Below are positions 1 through 6,831 of a DNA stretch of 64,000 nt, in pieces. How positions within the stretch are numbered: position 1 is the stretch's first letter; each line of letters starts with the position of its first letter. The notes beneath the pieces were generated by a model, which had not been told where the DNA came from, ran no database searches, and saw nothing but the letters and a program-made list of their open reading frames with translations. Source of the stretch: Candidatus Shapirobacteria bacterium (GTDB taxonomy: Bacteria; Patescibacteria; Microgenomatia; UBA12405); contig JAQTUF010000001.1 of the NCBI GenBank assembly GCA_028710865.1, forward strand, positions 38,409-102,408, in the 5' to 3' direction. The translations under genes and the position numbers were made by a program.

Positions 1-364
1 TTAGATTTCTGATAAATCCCATTTTACCAGTGGCACAAAATTTGCAAGCAAGAGGACAGCCAACTTGACTGGAAATACAGGCAGTAATCCAGTCATCATA
101 ATTCATTAAAACCGATTCAATTTGTTGACCATCAGATAATTTAAGTAGGGCTTTTTTAGTAGAATCATCACCAATAATTTTACTTTCAGAAACTGAAAGA
201 AGAGAAAATTCTTGAGATAATTTGGAGCGTAAATCAAGAGAAAGATCGGTCATTTGATCAAAATTTAGATAACGACCAGAATAATAATTTTTAATAATCT
301 GACGATAACGAAAATCAGGAAGATTATTTTCTACTAAAAATTCTTTTAAAGAGTTTAAATCCAT
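1..364 (-). CDS. rlmN: 23S rRNA/tRNA adenine-C2 methyltransferase RlmN, 3' part cut by window edge
   Basis: Radical-SAM enzyme that methylates C2 of an adenosine in 23S rRNA and in some tRNAs. About 121 N-terminal residues are visible. They contain the RlmN signature with the radical-SAM cysteines C103, C107 and C110 (CPLACKFC) followed by ATGKMGF. The N-terminal helical part also fits the family. The gene runs off the left edge, so the catalytic core and the C-terminal acceptor cysteine are not seen. The start lies 3 bp after the thioredoxin stop, making it the last visible gene of a minus-strand operon RRM-dus-hypothetical-trx-rlmN. No clear Shine-Dalgarno sequence is present. Confidence 0.93.
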   Translation of the reverse strand, partial: MDLNSLKEFLVENNLPDFRYRQIIKNYYSGRYLNFDQMTDLSLDLRSKLSQEFSLLSVSESKIIGDDSTKKALLKLSDGQQIESVLMNYDDWITACISSQVGCPLACKFCATGKMGFIRNL

Positions 365-367
365 TAT

Positions 368-682
368 TTATGCCTTGTTAATGGCATTTATATAATCTTG
401 TTTTTGCCTAAAGCCGATAATAGTGTCAACTATTTGACCATCTTTAAAAAGTATGACGGTAGGGATACTGGAAACATTATATTGAGTAGAAATCTCTTGA
501 GCCTCATCGACATTAATTTTAACAACTTTAATTTTATCTTTAAGTTCAATTGAAATTTCTTCAATAACTGGTCCCAGCATCTGACAAGGACCACACCAAG
601 GAGCCCAAAAATCAACTAAGACTTTACCTTTAACTTCTAAAACTTCTTTTTTAAAATCGGATTGATTAATATTTTGAGTCAT
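368..682 (-). CDS. trxA: Thioredoxin
   Basis: Small cytoplasmic dithiol-disulfide oxidoreductase that keeps protein cysteines reduced. The 104 residues have the usual thioredoxin length, with FWAPWCGPC (redox cysteines C30 and C33) and the cis-proline loop SSIPT (P74). The C-terminal strand and glycine (DGQIVDTIIGF) are also standard. It lies between a 133-residue hypothetical gene 14 bp upstream and rlmN 3 bp downstream. No thioredoxin reductase is seen in the window. Confidence 0.95.
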   Translation of the reverse strand: MTQNINQSDFKKEVLEVKGKVLVDFWAPWCGPCQMLGPVIEEISIELKDKIKVVKINVDEAQEISTQYNVSSIPTVILFKDGQIVDTIIGFRQKQDYINAINKA

Positions 683-696
683 AATATTTTTTAAAA

Positions 697-1098
697 TTAA
701 CCTTTATTCTTAACTAATTTAGCAGTGTAAATTATTTTACGGACAACACCATCAGGGCCTTCAATTTGATTAGTGCCAGAAAGAGTTACATATTGAGATA
801 AATAATCAGATAAAGCAGTTTTAACTTCTCTAAGTTGAATCTGAGTATCTTTTAATTTTTCAATAGTTGATTTGGCAGCAGGAATATTAAGAGCTTTTTG
901 GCGAGCTAAAGTCTTTAATTTAGCTTGTTTTTTGGCCTCTTTATCGATTTCTTGATATTCAGTATTGTTTTCTAAAATTTCGTCTAGCATGGCTTTGTGT
1001 TCTTTAACTTCATAGGATAAATCATTTAAACGGGAACTAACATTATTGATAAGCGATTCAATGTTGAGAAGATTTTTTACTTGATTTTCATCTGCCAT
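697..1098 (-). CDS. Hypothetical coiled-coil protein
   Basis: A 133-residue soluble protein that I do not recognise. It begins MADENQVKNLLNIES and is mostly charged helix with heptad-like spacing (residues about 15-100). A short C-terminal part, GPDGVVRKIIYTAKLV, could be a beta hairpin. There is no signal peptide or membrane segment. It sits 13 bp after dus and 14 bp before trxA in the same minus-strand operon, so it is probably expressed with them. Function unknown. Confidence 0.75.
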   Translation of the reverse strand: MADENQVKNLLNIESLINNVSSRLNDLSYEVKEHKAMLDEILENNTEYQEIDKEAKKQAKLKTLARQKALNIPAAKSTIEKLKDTQIQLREVKTALSDYLSQYVTLSGTNQIEGPDGVVRKIIYTAKLVKNKG

Positions 1099-1111
1099 AT
1101 TTCTAACTTTA

Positions 1112-2179
1112 TCAATTTAAAAACTGGTCTTCAAGGGACAAAAGTTCTTTGACTGAGTTTAATCTAACAAGTTTCATTCTGAGTGATTTTGCATTAGGAA
1201 AACCAGCGGTATAAAGCAAAAAATGTTTACGAAGACTATCAAAACAACGATTGGGAAAAACTGTTTTAAAAATTTGAGCATGAAGAAGCATGGCGGAAAA
1301 TTTTTCCTTAGGTGTGGCTAAATGATTAGAAAAACACCAAGGATTACCAGCAGCAGCTCGACCAATTAAAACTCCATCAACACCATATTTTTGACAATAT
1401 TCAACCCCTTGTACTCTATTTTGAATATCGCCATTACCAAAGATTTTAGTTTTAGTATTTTTAGCTAATTTGACAACTTTTTTAATTTCATCCCAATCAG
1501 ACACACCAGCATAAGCTTGTTTTAAGGTACGACCATGAATTGTTAAAAAATCCAAATCTTGATCTAATAAAAGTTTAGCCCAAGAATTGATGGTTGATTT
1601 ATCGATACCAAGACGAGTTTTAACTGAAAGAGTTGGTTTAAATCTCTCTGTCTCGCTTTGCTCGACTTCTCCCTTTAAAAAAGGGAGCTTTATATTTGAA
1701 TATTTTTTGTTTCTTTTTATTACATCTAAAGTTTTTTTGTTTAAACCAATATCGGTAATTTTGACTTTATCAGAAAACCAATCCTCAATTCCCTGCTTAA
1801 CTGATTTAATGATTTGGACAGCTAAATCTGGTCTATCAATAAGGGAGGCACCTGACCCATGTTGAGTAACAGTTTTGGCGGGGCAGCCCATATTAATATC
1901 AATACCATCAAAACCTAATTCACATAAAATTATGGTTGATTTATAAAAACTATCAGGATCCTTACCGAAAAGTTGGCCAATGATTGGTCTTTCTTGAAGA
2001 GAAAATAAGAGAATATCGTAAAGTTTAATTCCACCACGACTAATACCTTCAGCACTAACAAATTCGGTAAATATTAAATCAGGTTTGGCAATTTGGCATT
2101 GAACTAAACGAAAAGCCTCATCAGTAATTCCATCCATAGGCGAAAGCCCAATAATAGGATTTTTATCTAAAAAATTCAT
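1112..2179 (-). CDS. dus: tRNA-dihydrouridine synthase (with in-frame repeat insertion)
   Basis: FMN-dependent reductase that converts uridine to dihydrouridine in tRNA D-loops. Family motifs are SPMDGITDEAFR (residues about 13-24), DINMGCPAKTV with the catalytic Cys, SVKTRLG, the FMN-binding IFGNGDIQ and GVLIGRAAAGNPW. At 355 residues it is longer than typical (about 320). Between the GCP motif and SVKTRLG there is an enlarged loop, and residues about 163-180 (KLPFLKGEVEQSETERFK) are encoded by a palindromic repeat at 1640-1692. The reading frame stays open. It lies 3 bp after the RRM gene. Confidence 0.93.
   Translation of the reverse strand: MNFLDKNPIIGLSPMDGITDEAFRLVQCQIAKPDLIFTEFVSAEGISRGGIKLYDILLFSLQERPIIGQLFGKDPDSFYKSTIILCELGFDGIDINMGCPAKTVTQHGSGASLIDRPDLAVQIIKSVKQGIEDWFSDKVKITDIGLNKKTLDVIKRNKKYSNIKLPFLKGEVEQSETERFKPTLSVKTRLGIDKSTINSWAKLLLDQDLDFLTIHGRTLKQAYAGVSDWDEIKKVVKLAKNTKTKIFGNGDIQNRVQGVEYCQKYGVDGVLIGRAAAGNPWCFSNHLATPKEKFSAMLLHAQIFKTVFPNRCFDSLRKHFLLYTAGFPNAKSLRMKLVRLNSVKELLSLEDQFLN
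1640..1692. repeat. Palindromic repeat, copy 1, inside dus
   Basis: On the + strand it starts AAATCTCTCTG, has an inner stem-loop CTCGCTTTGCTCGA and ends with the outer stem CTCCCTTTAAAAAAGGGAG. The same plan (AAATCYCYYT, optional inner hairpin, YCCCTTT, short loop, AAAGGG) recurs at 18197-18234 between genes and at 26175-26223 inside miaA. Here it adds about 18 residues to Dus without a stop or frameshift. Confidence 0.6.
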
Positions 2180-2182
2180 AGA

Positions 2183-2875
2183 TTATTTTTTCTTCGATTT
2201 GAAGGCGAACTTGGCGCCGACTTTGGAACCAAATGTACGTTGTTTAAAAACACTTGATCTAACATGAAATGGAGAACTAGATTTATACTCCGGTTTCTGA
2301 CCAGACTTAGCAATAAACCTTTTTTTATTGGGATTAATTTCAGGGAAAAATTTGGGGATATATTCGCCTGTAGTATTTCTATTTAAAGATTTACCAAGAG
2401 AGTTAAAAGCTGGTTTACCACCTTTATATTCACGTTTTTTAAAAGGTTTTTGATTAAACGAAGATCTATCAGAAAAAGATCTTTTTTGTTGTTGATAATC
2501 AGTAGAATCACTATCAGGATGAGGTAAAAAATTGTTAGAAGTCATAGGTCGATTTTTGTGGTGTTTAGCCATAGCTTCTTCATGACGAGCTTGGCCCTCT
2601 GGAGTCAAAAATGGATCAGGAGCAGCGTAATCAACAATAATAGTTCGATCTGTAATATAGTAATTATGATATTTTTGTTTTGCCCGAATAGCATCATCTA
2701 AATTTTCATATTCAACATAACCAATCCCTCGACTTTTACCCCAACGATTGTGCATAATGCGAAGAGAAATAATTTTTCCTTCAGTAATAAAAAGACTAAG
2801 AAGTTCCCCTTCGGTAAAACGAAAAGGGAGACTACCAATAAATAATCTTTTAGAGACGGGTTTGTTTTCGGTCAT
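2183..2875 (-). CDS. RRM-domain RNA-binding protein with basic tail
   Basis: Predicted single-stranded RNA-binding protein of 230 residues. An N-terminal RNA-recognition motif (about residues 10-87) carries RNP2 LFIGSLPF (11-18) and RNP1 RGIGYVEY (49-56) with the expected aromatic residues. It is followed by a long, disordered, Lys/Arg/Ser/Asn-rich tail ending KSKKK. It is the first gene of the minus-strand operon running to rlmN. Its promoter overlaps that of the divergent MBL gene (-10 TATAAT, 11 nt before the ATG). The specific RNA target cannot be told from sequence. Confidence 0.88.
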   Translation of the reverse strand: MTENKPVSKRLFIGSLPFRFTEGELLSLFITEGKIISLRIMHNRWGKSRGIGYVEYENLDDAIRAKQKYHNYYITDRTIIVDYAAPDPFLTPEGQARHEEAMAKHHKNRPMTSNNFLPHPDSDSTDYQQQKRSFSDRSSFNQKPFKKREYKGGKPAFNSLGKSLNRNTTGEYIPKFFPEINPNKKRFIAKSGQKPEYKSSSPFHVRSSVFKQRTFGSKVGAKFAFKSKKK

Positions 2876-2885
2876 ATATATGAGT

Positions 2886-2892
2886 TATTATA
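2886..2892. promoter_or_regulatory. Overlapping bidirectional -10 elements
   Basis: TATTAT at 2886-2891 on the + strand lies 5 nt before the ATG at 2897. TATAAT on the - strand (2892-2887) lies 11 nt before the ATG at 2875. The two hexamers share five base pairs, so the two genes appear to fire from one symmetric site. The promoter assignment is by eye. Confidence 0.5.
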
Positions 2893-2896
2893 ACCT

Positions 2897-3529
2897 ATGA
2901 TTAAGTACGAAACTTTAATTTTGGGTGATTTGGAAACAAATTGTTATTTAGTATGGGATGAAGAGACAAAAAAGGGAGTTGTAATAGACCCAGCTGATGA
3001 TGGAATTGGAATTTCTGAAGAAATACAAAGTAAAGGAATTGAATTAATAGGAGTTTTATTAACTCATGGTCATTTTGACCATACTTTGGGTGCTTTAGAT
3101 CTTAAATTGATTTACAAAGTACCAATTTATCTTAATAATAAAGATACTTTTTTACTTGATAGACAGGATAAAACAGCCAAATATTTTTTGAAAAGAAAAA
3201 TAGAAACACCAAATATAATTAAAATCGAAAAAGACTTAGAAAAAATAAAAGAAATTGAAATAGGGGAAGAAAAATTAGAAATTATACTTACTCCAGGACA
3301 CACCCCAGGATCAGTTTGTTTTTATAATAAAAAAAATAATTTATTATTTTCTGGAGATACTTTATTTGCAGGATGTAGGGGAAGAACTGATTTTAAATAT
3401 GCTTCAACTAAAAATATATTTACTAGTTTAAAAAAATTAGTAAAATTGCCGGAAGAGACAGAAGTATTGTCAGGACATGGAAAAATAACAATGATTGGAA
3501 GTGAAAAACCAAGATACAAAATTAGTTAG
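2897..3529 (+). CDS. Metallo-beta-lactamase-fold hydrolase (glyoxalase II-like)
   Basis: Cytoplasmic binuclear metal hydrolase of 210 residues. The metal-binding motif THGHFDH is at residues 56-62 (H57, H59, D61, H62), followed by TPGHTPGSVCF, SGDTLFAGCRGRTDF and a final LSGHG histidine. All are in family order. Many relatives hydrolyse thioesters such as S-lactoylglutathione or related thiols, but the substrate here is not determinable. The ATG is 5 nt downstream of a -10 box, which suggests a leaderless mRNA. Its last 8 bases overlap the convergent small gene at 3522-3686. Confidence 0.9.
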   Translation: MIKYETLILGDLETNCYLVWDEETKKGVVIDPADDGIGISEEIQSKGIELIGVLLTHGHFDHTLGALDLKLIYKVPIYLNNKDTFLLDRQDKTAKYFLKRKIETPNIIKIEKDLEKIKEIEIGEEKLEIILTPGHTPGSVCFYNKKNNLLFSGDTLFAGCRGRTDFKYASTKNIFTSLKKLVKLPEETEVLSGHGKITMIGSEKPRYKIS

Positions 3530-3686
3530 ATTTTAGATTATTGATGGTTTCGTCAAAGTTTTTGATGTGGTCTTGTTTGATGCTTTCTAAAAGATCAATC
3601 AAGAGACCATTGATATATTCTTTGACTCCCTCGGCTTGATCAGGAGTTAGTTTCAACTCAGCCATAAGTTCTTCTATTGGTTTCAT
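3522..3686 (-). CDS. Small acidic hypothetical protein (54 aa)
   Basis: An open frame of 54 residues starting MKPIEELMAELKLTPDQAEG and ending NNLKSN, predicted as two amphipathic helices. It overlaps the 3' end of the MBL gene by 8 bp in convergent orientation. Codon choice and composition look protein-like and it fills an otherwise empty gap, but no domain is recognised. The start is the first ATG after the divergent tRNA promoter region. I treat it as a probable small gene. Confidence 0.55.
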   Translation of the reverse strand: MKPIEELMAELKLTPDQAEGVKEYINGLLIDLLESIKQDHIKNFDETINNLKSN

Positions 3687-3719
3687 GCCATATTTATATC
3701 ATTATTTTGGCTAAAATAG

Positions 3720-3725
3720 TATAAT
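3720..3725 (+). promoter_or_regulatory. -10 box upstream of the tRNA-Gln region
   Basis: A perfect TATAAT in the context AGTATAATAACGG. Transcription would start near 3732 and run through the broken tRNA copy into the intact tRNA-Gln. No good -35 box is visible (TATCAT at 17 bp spacing). Confidence 0.4.
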
Positions 3726-3740
3726 AACGGCGCAAAGATG

Positions 3741-3854
3741 ATGCTCTGTCGTTGCCGATTTCGACTAAAGTCGAGAATCGAGCATCCTCGATCCGGAGGA
3801 TCGGGACTAATGGCCAGCCTTCGTTAAAACTACGGCATGGTAAATAGGACGGTC
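3741..3854 (+). pseudogene. Interrupted 5' half of a duplicated tRNA-Gln gene
   Basis: ATGCTCTGTCGT at 3741-3752 is identical to 3863-3874 at the start of tRNA-Gln. CTAATGG at 3807-3813 and TAGGACGGTC at 3845-3854 match the next blocks of the same tRNA in the same order. The blocks are separated by a 54-nt insert (3753-3806) and a 31-nt insert (3814-3844). The first insert is built of palindromes: a stem-loop at 3758-3772, and CGATCCGGAGGATCG at 3789-3803. GATGCTC at 3740 can also pair with GAGCATC at 3780-3786. The remnant reading is inferred from the ordered matches. Confidence 0.45.
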
Positions 3855-3863
3855 TTAAAATAA

Positions 3864-3934
3864 TGCTCTGTCGTCTAATGGTAGGACGGTCGGCTCTGAA
3901 CCGATCAATCGTGGTTCGAATCCATGCGGAGCAA
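3864..3934 (+). tRNA. tRNA-Gln (CTG)
   Basis: Full cloverleaf. The 7-bp acceptor stem is TGCTCTG/CGGAGCA and the D-arm is GTCT...GGAC. The anticodon stem GTCGG/CCGAT closes the loop CTCTGAA (anticodon CTG, reading CAG). The T-arm is CGTGG-TTCGAAT-CCATG and the discriminator base is A. The 3' CCA is not encoded (sequence continues CAATAA), so the CCA-adding enzyme at 18258 would be required. A 25-nt gap leads to the HTH gene, which may be co-transcribed. Confidence 0.93.
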
Positions 3935-3958
3935 CAATAAATTAATAGTTAGTAAAAT

Positions 3959-4306
3959 ATGAGTGAATTATTAAAATATAATCCAGAATCAGTTGAAAAT
4001 AAGGTAGAAGATAATAGGGATTTGTATCATCAAATTATTGGTGGTAAAAGGATATACTGGGATTTAAGATATTGCTTTAAGCATAACGCTCCTAAAGCAA
4101 GGGAATTATTGATTGATTTAAAAAAAGACAGAGGAATTAATTTTGGTTATATAAGTAAAGAAATTGGAGTCTCTTCATCAACAATATCGAGGGTTGCCAG
4201 AGGTACAGCTGGGTTAATACCTAAAAAAGAATATAATGGACTTTCAACGACAGAATATGTAGTAATAAAATTGGAAAGCATAGTAAATGAAAAAGAAAAT
4301 AATTAA
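3959..4306 (+). CDS. Small helix-turn-helix protein
   Basis: A 115-residue protein. Residues about 64-83 (ISKEIGVSSSTISRVARG) form a clear helix-turn-helix of the Xre/LacI type, suggesting a DNA-binding regulator. The preceding part is a helical region rich in charged residues, and no other domain is recognised. A TAAAAT box ends exactly where the ATG begins. The gene is therefore either co-transcribed with tRNA-Gln or starts further in. Target unknown. Confidence 0.7.
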   Translation: MSELLKYNPESVENKVEDNRDLYHQIIGGKRIYWDLRYCFKHNAPKARELLIDLKKDRGINFGYISKEIGVSSSTISRVARGTAGLIPKKEYNGLSTTEYVVIKLESIVNEKENN

Positions 4307-4332
4307 ATATATTTTTATGTTAAATTTAAGGT

Positions 4333-4815
4333 GTGAAAGGAAAATTTTGGTTAATTCTATTAGTAGGACTGGGGTTGTTTTTATTTTTAGTAATAAAATT
4401 TGGCCAAATTGAAAAAGCTGAATTTATTAAAAAGTTTGATAATTCCCAATTAATTGAGGTTAAAAGAGTAGTTGATGGGGATACTATTGAAGTTAAAATT
4501 GGAGATAAAATAGAATCAGTAAGATTGATTGGAATTGATACTCCAGAATTAACTGATAGTAGTACAAAGGGATTAAAAGCAATCGAAGCAAAAGAAAAAT
4601 TAGAAGAAATTTTGAAAGATAAAAAAGTAGTTTTGAAAAGTGATGAAAGCCAAAATAATCGAGATGTTTATAATAGATTATTGAGATATGTTTTTTTAGA
4701 AAACGGAATTTTTGTCAATAGAGAAATGATTAAATCTGGATTAGCAGAAGAATATACATTTATAGTGCCTTACAAATATCAAGAAGAATTTAGAAAATTA
4801 GAGAAGGGTCAATAA
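4333..4815 (+). CDS. Membrane-anchored staphylococcal nuclease-like (SNase) protein
   Basis: Predicted calcium-dependent nuclease acting outside the cell or at its surface, 160 residues. An N-terminal hydrophobic helix (about residues 4-22) serves as signal or anchor. The SNase fold follows: VKRVVDGDTIEV, then SVRLIGIDTPEL holding the equivalents of catalytic Arg35 and Glu43, then RDVYNRLLRYVF holding the third catalytic Arg. The GTG start is 7 nt after a TTAAAT box. It could help scavenge nucleotides, a common need in CPR cells; that role is inferred. Confidence 0.88.
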   Translation: MKGKFWLILLVGLGLFLFLVIKFGQIEKAEFIKKFDNSQLIEVKRVVDGDTIEVKIGDKIESVRLIGIDTPELTDSSTKGLKAIEAKEKLEEILKDKKVVLKSDESQNNRDVYNRLLRYVFLENGIFVNREMIKSGLAEEYTFIVPYKYQEEFRKLEKGQ

Positions 4816-4823
4816 AGTGAAAG

Positions 4824-4971
4824 GAGCCTAGATTTTTAATTTTTTTGTTGATGCATTGTTGCAAAAAAATTAAAGCTCTAGGCTCTGTATATGGAGTGAG
4901 GGGTGGTGATAAACACATAGGCATGACCTTCCAACAAGGAAGATAGTCTTTTTTACAAGACTCTTTTTTTT
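4824..4971 (+). ncRNA. Candidate structured RNA or long 3' region ending in a terminator
   Basis: A long hairpin (4824-4885) has GAGCCTAGA and an AT-rich arm pairing with the complementary arm ending TCTAGGCTC, about 22 bp in total. After it comes a G-rich purine tract (GGAGTGAGGGGTGGTG), a small stem CTTCC-AACAA-GGAAG and then a Rho-independent terminator. No protein of useful length fits. It could be the 3' region of the SNase mRNA or an independent small RNA. No strong promoter is seen. Confidence 0.4.
4945..4971 (+). terminator. Rho-independent terminator after the SNase gene
   Basis: Stem AGTCTT (4945-4950) with AAGACT (4957-4962), then C and eight T residues (4964-4971). It ends + strand transcription from the SNase gene and the hairpin region. 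Confidence 0.75.
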
Positions 4972-5231
4972 GCCCGGCACTTGCCAATTGATATTACAAG
5001 CAAGATGCATTTGAATAACACCATTTTTTTTATTTTCCGCGGTTTTCCAAAAAGAGTAATATCAGTATCTCCTTTCTTTCTACGAAAAACAAAAAAATTA
5101 TCCCCTCAAATTAATTAACGTTCGAGAAATTTTAATAAAATATAATTTTATTAAAAAAAGAAATGCAAAAAAATCTTTTTTCTCTAATGTCGTAGGATAC
5201 AATAAAAAATTAAAAAATAAAAGGGGGTAAA
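4972..5231. other. Intergenic stretch without a recognisable gene
   Basis: A + strand terminator bounds it on the left and the ksgA stop on the right. It is AT-rich. The minus strand has an open frame of about 50 codons near 5110-4955 without a good start codon, and I do not call it. No tRNA or known RNA motif was recognised. Confidence 0.5.
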
Positions 5232-6059
5232 TTAGGGATTTTTGACTCGAATTTTTTTGAGATAGGTTTTTTCAAAACCATCAATTAAATTCTTCTTGTT
5301 TTCACTGACAAATTTTTGATAAATATCAAATAATTTAAGCCATTGATCTATGTTCAACTGACTAGGGTTAAGACTATTTATTTTTAATTGATGATTAATT
5401 TTTTTAAATTGATCATAGGAAAAAACTTTTTTATAAATTTCAAATACATTTGATTTCCATTGATTAAAACCAAAAATAATAAAATCGCGGAACTGTGTAT
5501 ATAAATGTGGATCAATTAATGGTTTTGAAAGAAGGGTAAATTTGATAAAAACAATATCAACTTGTGGTTTGGGAGTAAAAGCAGTTCGATCAATGTTGCC
5601 TAAGATCTGAGCATCATAAAAAATAGAAAGAAGAATAGAGTTTTGAGTATTAAAATCAGGAGTTAAAACATATTTTTCAGCCGCTTCTAGCTGCATAATA
5701 AAATAAATTTCAATAGCTTTATTTTTATTTTTTAATAATTTATCAACAATTTGGGCAGTGATATTAAAAGGAATATTAGAAAAAATTTTGAAAGAAAGAT
5801 AGGGTAACGACCAAGTTAAAAAATCTTGTTTATAAATTTTTAAATTTTTAAAATTATTTAATTTATTATTAAGATTGATAATTAAATTTCGATCTTTTTC
5901 AACTGAAATCACTTCTCTAGATCGAATAGCTAATTCTTTGGTAATAATGCCATTTCCTGGACCAATTTCAATTACTAAATCGTTTTGATTAATAGAGGAT
6001 GAATCTAATAATTGTTTAACTAAAACTGATGATTTAATAAAATTTTGAGAGAAAGTCAT
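5232..6059 (-). CDS. ksgA: rRNA adenine N6-dimethyltransferase, KsgA/Erm family
   Basis: SAM-dependent enzyme that dimethylates adenines in rRNA; the KsgA branch acts on the 3' end of 16S rRNA during small-subunit assembly. Of 275 residues, the SAM site VIEIGPGNGI is at about 28-38 and the catalytic motif NIPFNIT at about 94-100. SQNFIKS opens the protein as in the family. The NIP form (not NLP) and FSNIPFNI resemble Erm proteins, so a 23S rRNA target is possible. As the only such gene seen I favour the housekeeping KsgA role. Its ATG abuts the stop of the upstream nucleotidyltransferase. Confidence 0.82.
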   Translation of the reverse strand: MTFSQNFIKSSVLVKQLLDSSSINQNDLVIEIGPGNGIITKELAIRSREVISVEKDRNLIINLNNKLNNFKNLKIYKQDFLTWSLPYLSFKIFSNIPFNITAQIVDKLLKNKNKAIEIYFIMQLEAAEKYVLTPDFNTQNSILLSIFYDAQILGNIDRTAFTPKPQVDIVFIKFTLLSKPLIDPHLYTQFRDFIIFGFNQWKSNVFEIYKKVFSYDQFKKINHQLKINSLNPSQLNIDQWLKLFDIYQKFVSENKKNLIDGFEKTYLKKIRVKNP

Positions 6060-6791
6060 TTATTCTGTCCCTGGGTGTTCTTTGTTATACCTTTCAGCCA
6101 TGATATTGCTAACTCGCAAAAGGCTATTAAAAGTACCAGCATCTTCCCACATACTGTCAAAAACATTCACTTTTAACTCCCCCATCTGAAGGTATCTATT
6201 ATGAAGATCCACTATTTCAATTTCACCACGAGCTGATGGTTTTAATTCTTTAGCAAATTGACAAACACGATTGTCGTAAGTATACAAACCGACAGCAACG
6301 TAATTACTTTTTGGGTGAACTGGTTTCTCTTCGATAGAAAGAACTTTAAAATCCTTATCAAATTCAACAACACCAGAACGTTCTGGGTCTGGAACTTGTT
6401 TAGCAAATATCATTCCACCTTTTTCAAAGTTTTTAATTTCATTAGAAAAATCTTGATCAAAAATATTGTCACCCAAAATCATTGTGACATTGTCATCACC
6501 AATGAAATCTTGCCCGATAATAAAAGCATCGGCTAGACCTTTTGGTTCTTTTTGAACAGCATAACTGAAGTGAGCTTTAAATTCTTTACCATCACCTAAT
6601 AAATTTAAAAAATGACCAGAATAATCTGGAGCGATAATAATTAAAATATCTTTAATACCAGCTTTAATGAGAGTCTCTATTGGATAATAAATCATTGGTT
6701 TGTTGTAAACCGGGAGAAGTTGTTTTGATGTAATAGCAGTAAGAGGTCGAAGACGAGTGGCACGGCCACCAGCAAGAATAATACCTTTCAT
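6060..6791 (-). CDS. rfbA: Sugar-1-phosphate nucleotidyltransferase (RmlA-like)
   Basis: Likely glucose-1-phosphate thymidylyltransferase, the first step of dTDP-rhamnose synthesis. The N-terminal signature is IILAGGRATRLRPLT followed by KQLLPVYNKPMIYYP. GDNIFDQDF is the metal-binding region, and EDAGTFNSLL lies near the C-terminus. At 243 residues it is shorter than tetrameric RmlA (about 290), matching the short single-domain form common in CPR. The other three pathway genes (rfbB, C, D) lie more than 50 kb away at 57.3-59.8 kb. The exact sugar specificity is inferred. Confidence 0.85.
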   Translation of the reverse strand: MKGIILAGGRATRLRPLTAITSKQLLPVYNKPMIYYPIETLIKAGIKDILIIIAPDYSGHFLNLLGDGKEFKAHFSYAVQKEPKGLADAFIIGQDFIGDDNVTMILGDNIFDQDFSNEIKNFEKGGMIFAKQVPDPERSGVVEFDKDFKVLSIEEKPVHPKSNYVAVGLYTYDNRVCQFAKELKPSARGEIEIVDLHNRYLQMGELKVNVFDSMWEDAGTFNSLLRVSNIMAERYNKEHPGTE

Positions 6792-6831
6792 AATGGATTA
6801 ATTTATAACTAAATGTATTTTACTACAACTA

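Noticed and set aside
3740..3786. tRNA-like acceptor pairing GATGCTC/GAGCATC
   Set aside because: Only 47 nt separate the ends and there is no T-loop or anticodon arm; it is better explained as part of a broken tRNA-Gln copy with a palindromic insert.
4955..5110. Minus-strand open frame of about 50 codons
   Set aside because: No convincing start codon; it is limited by stops and overlaps a terminator hairpin on the other strand.
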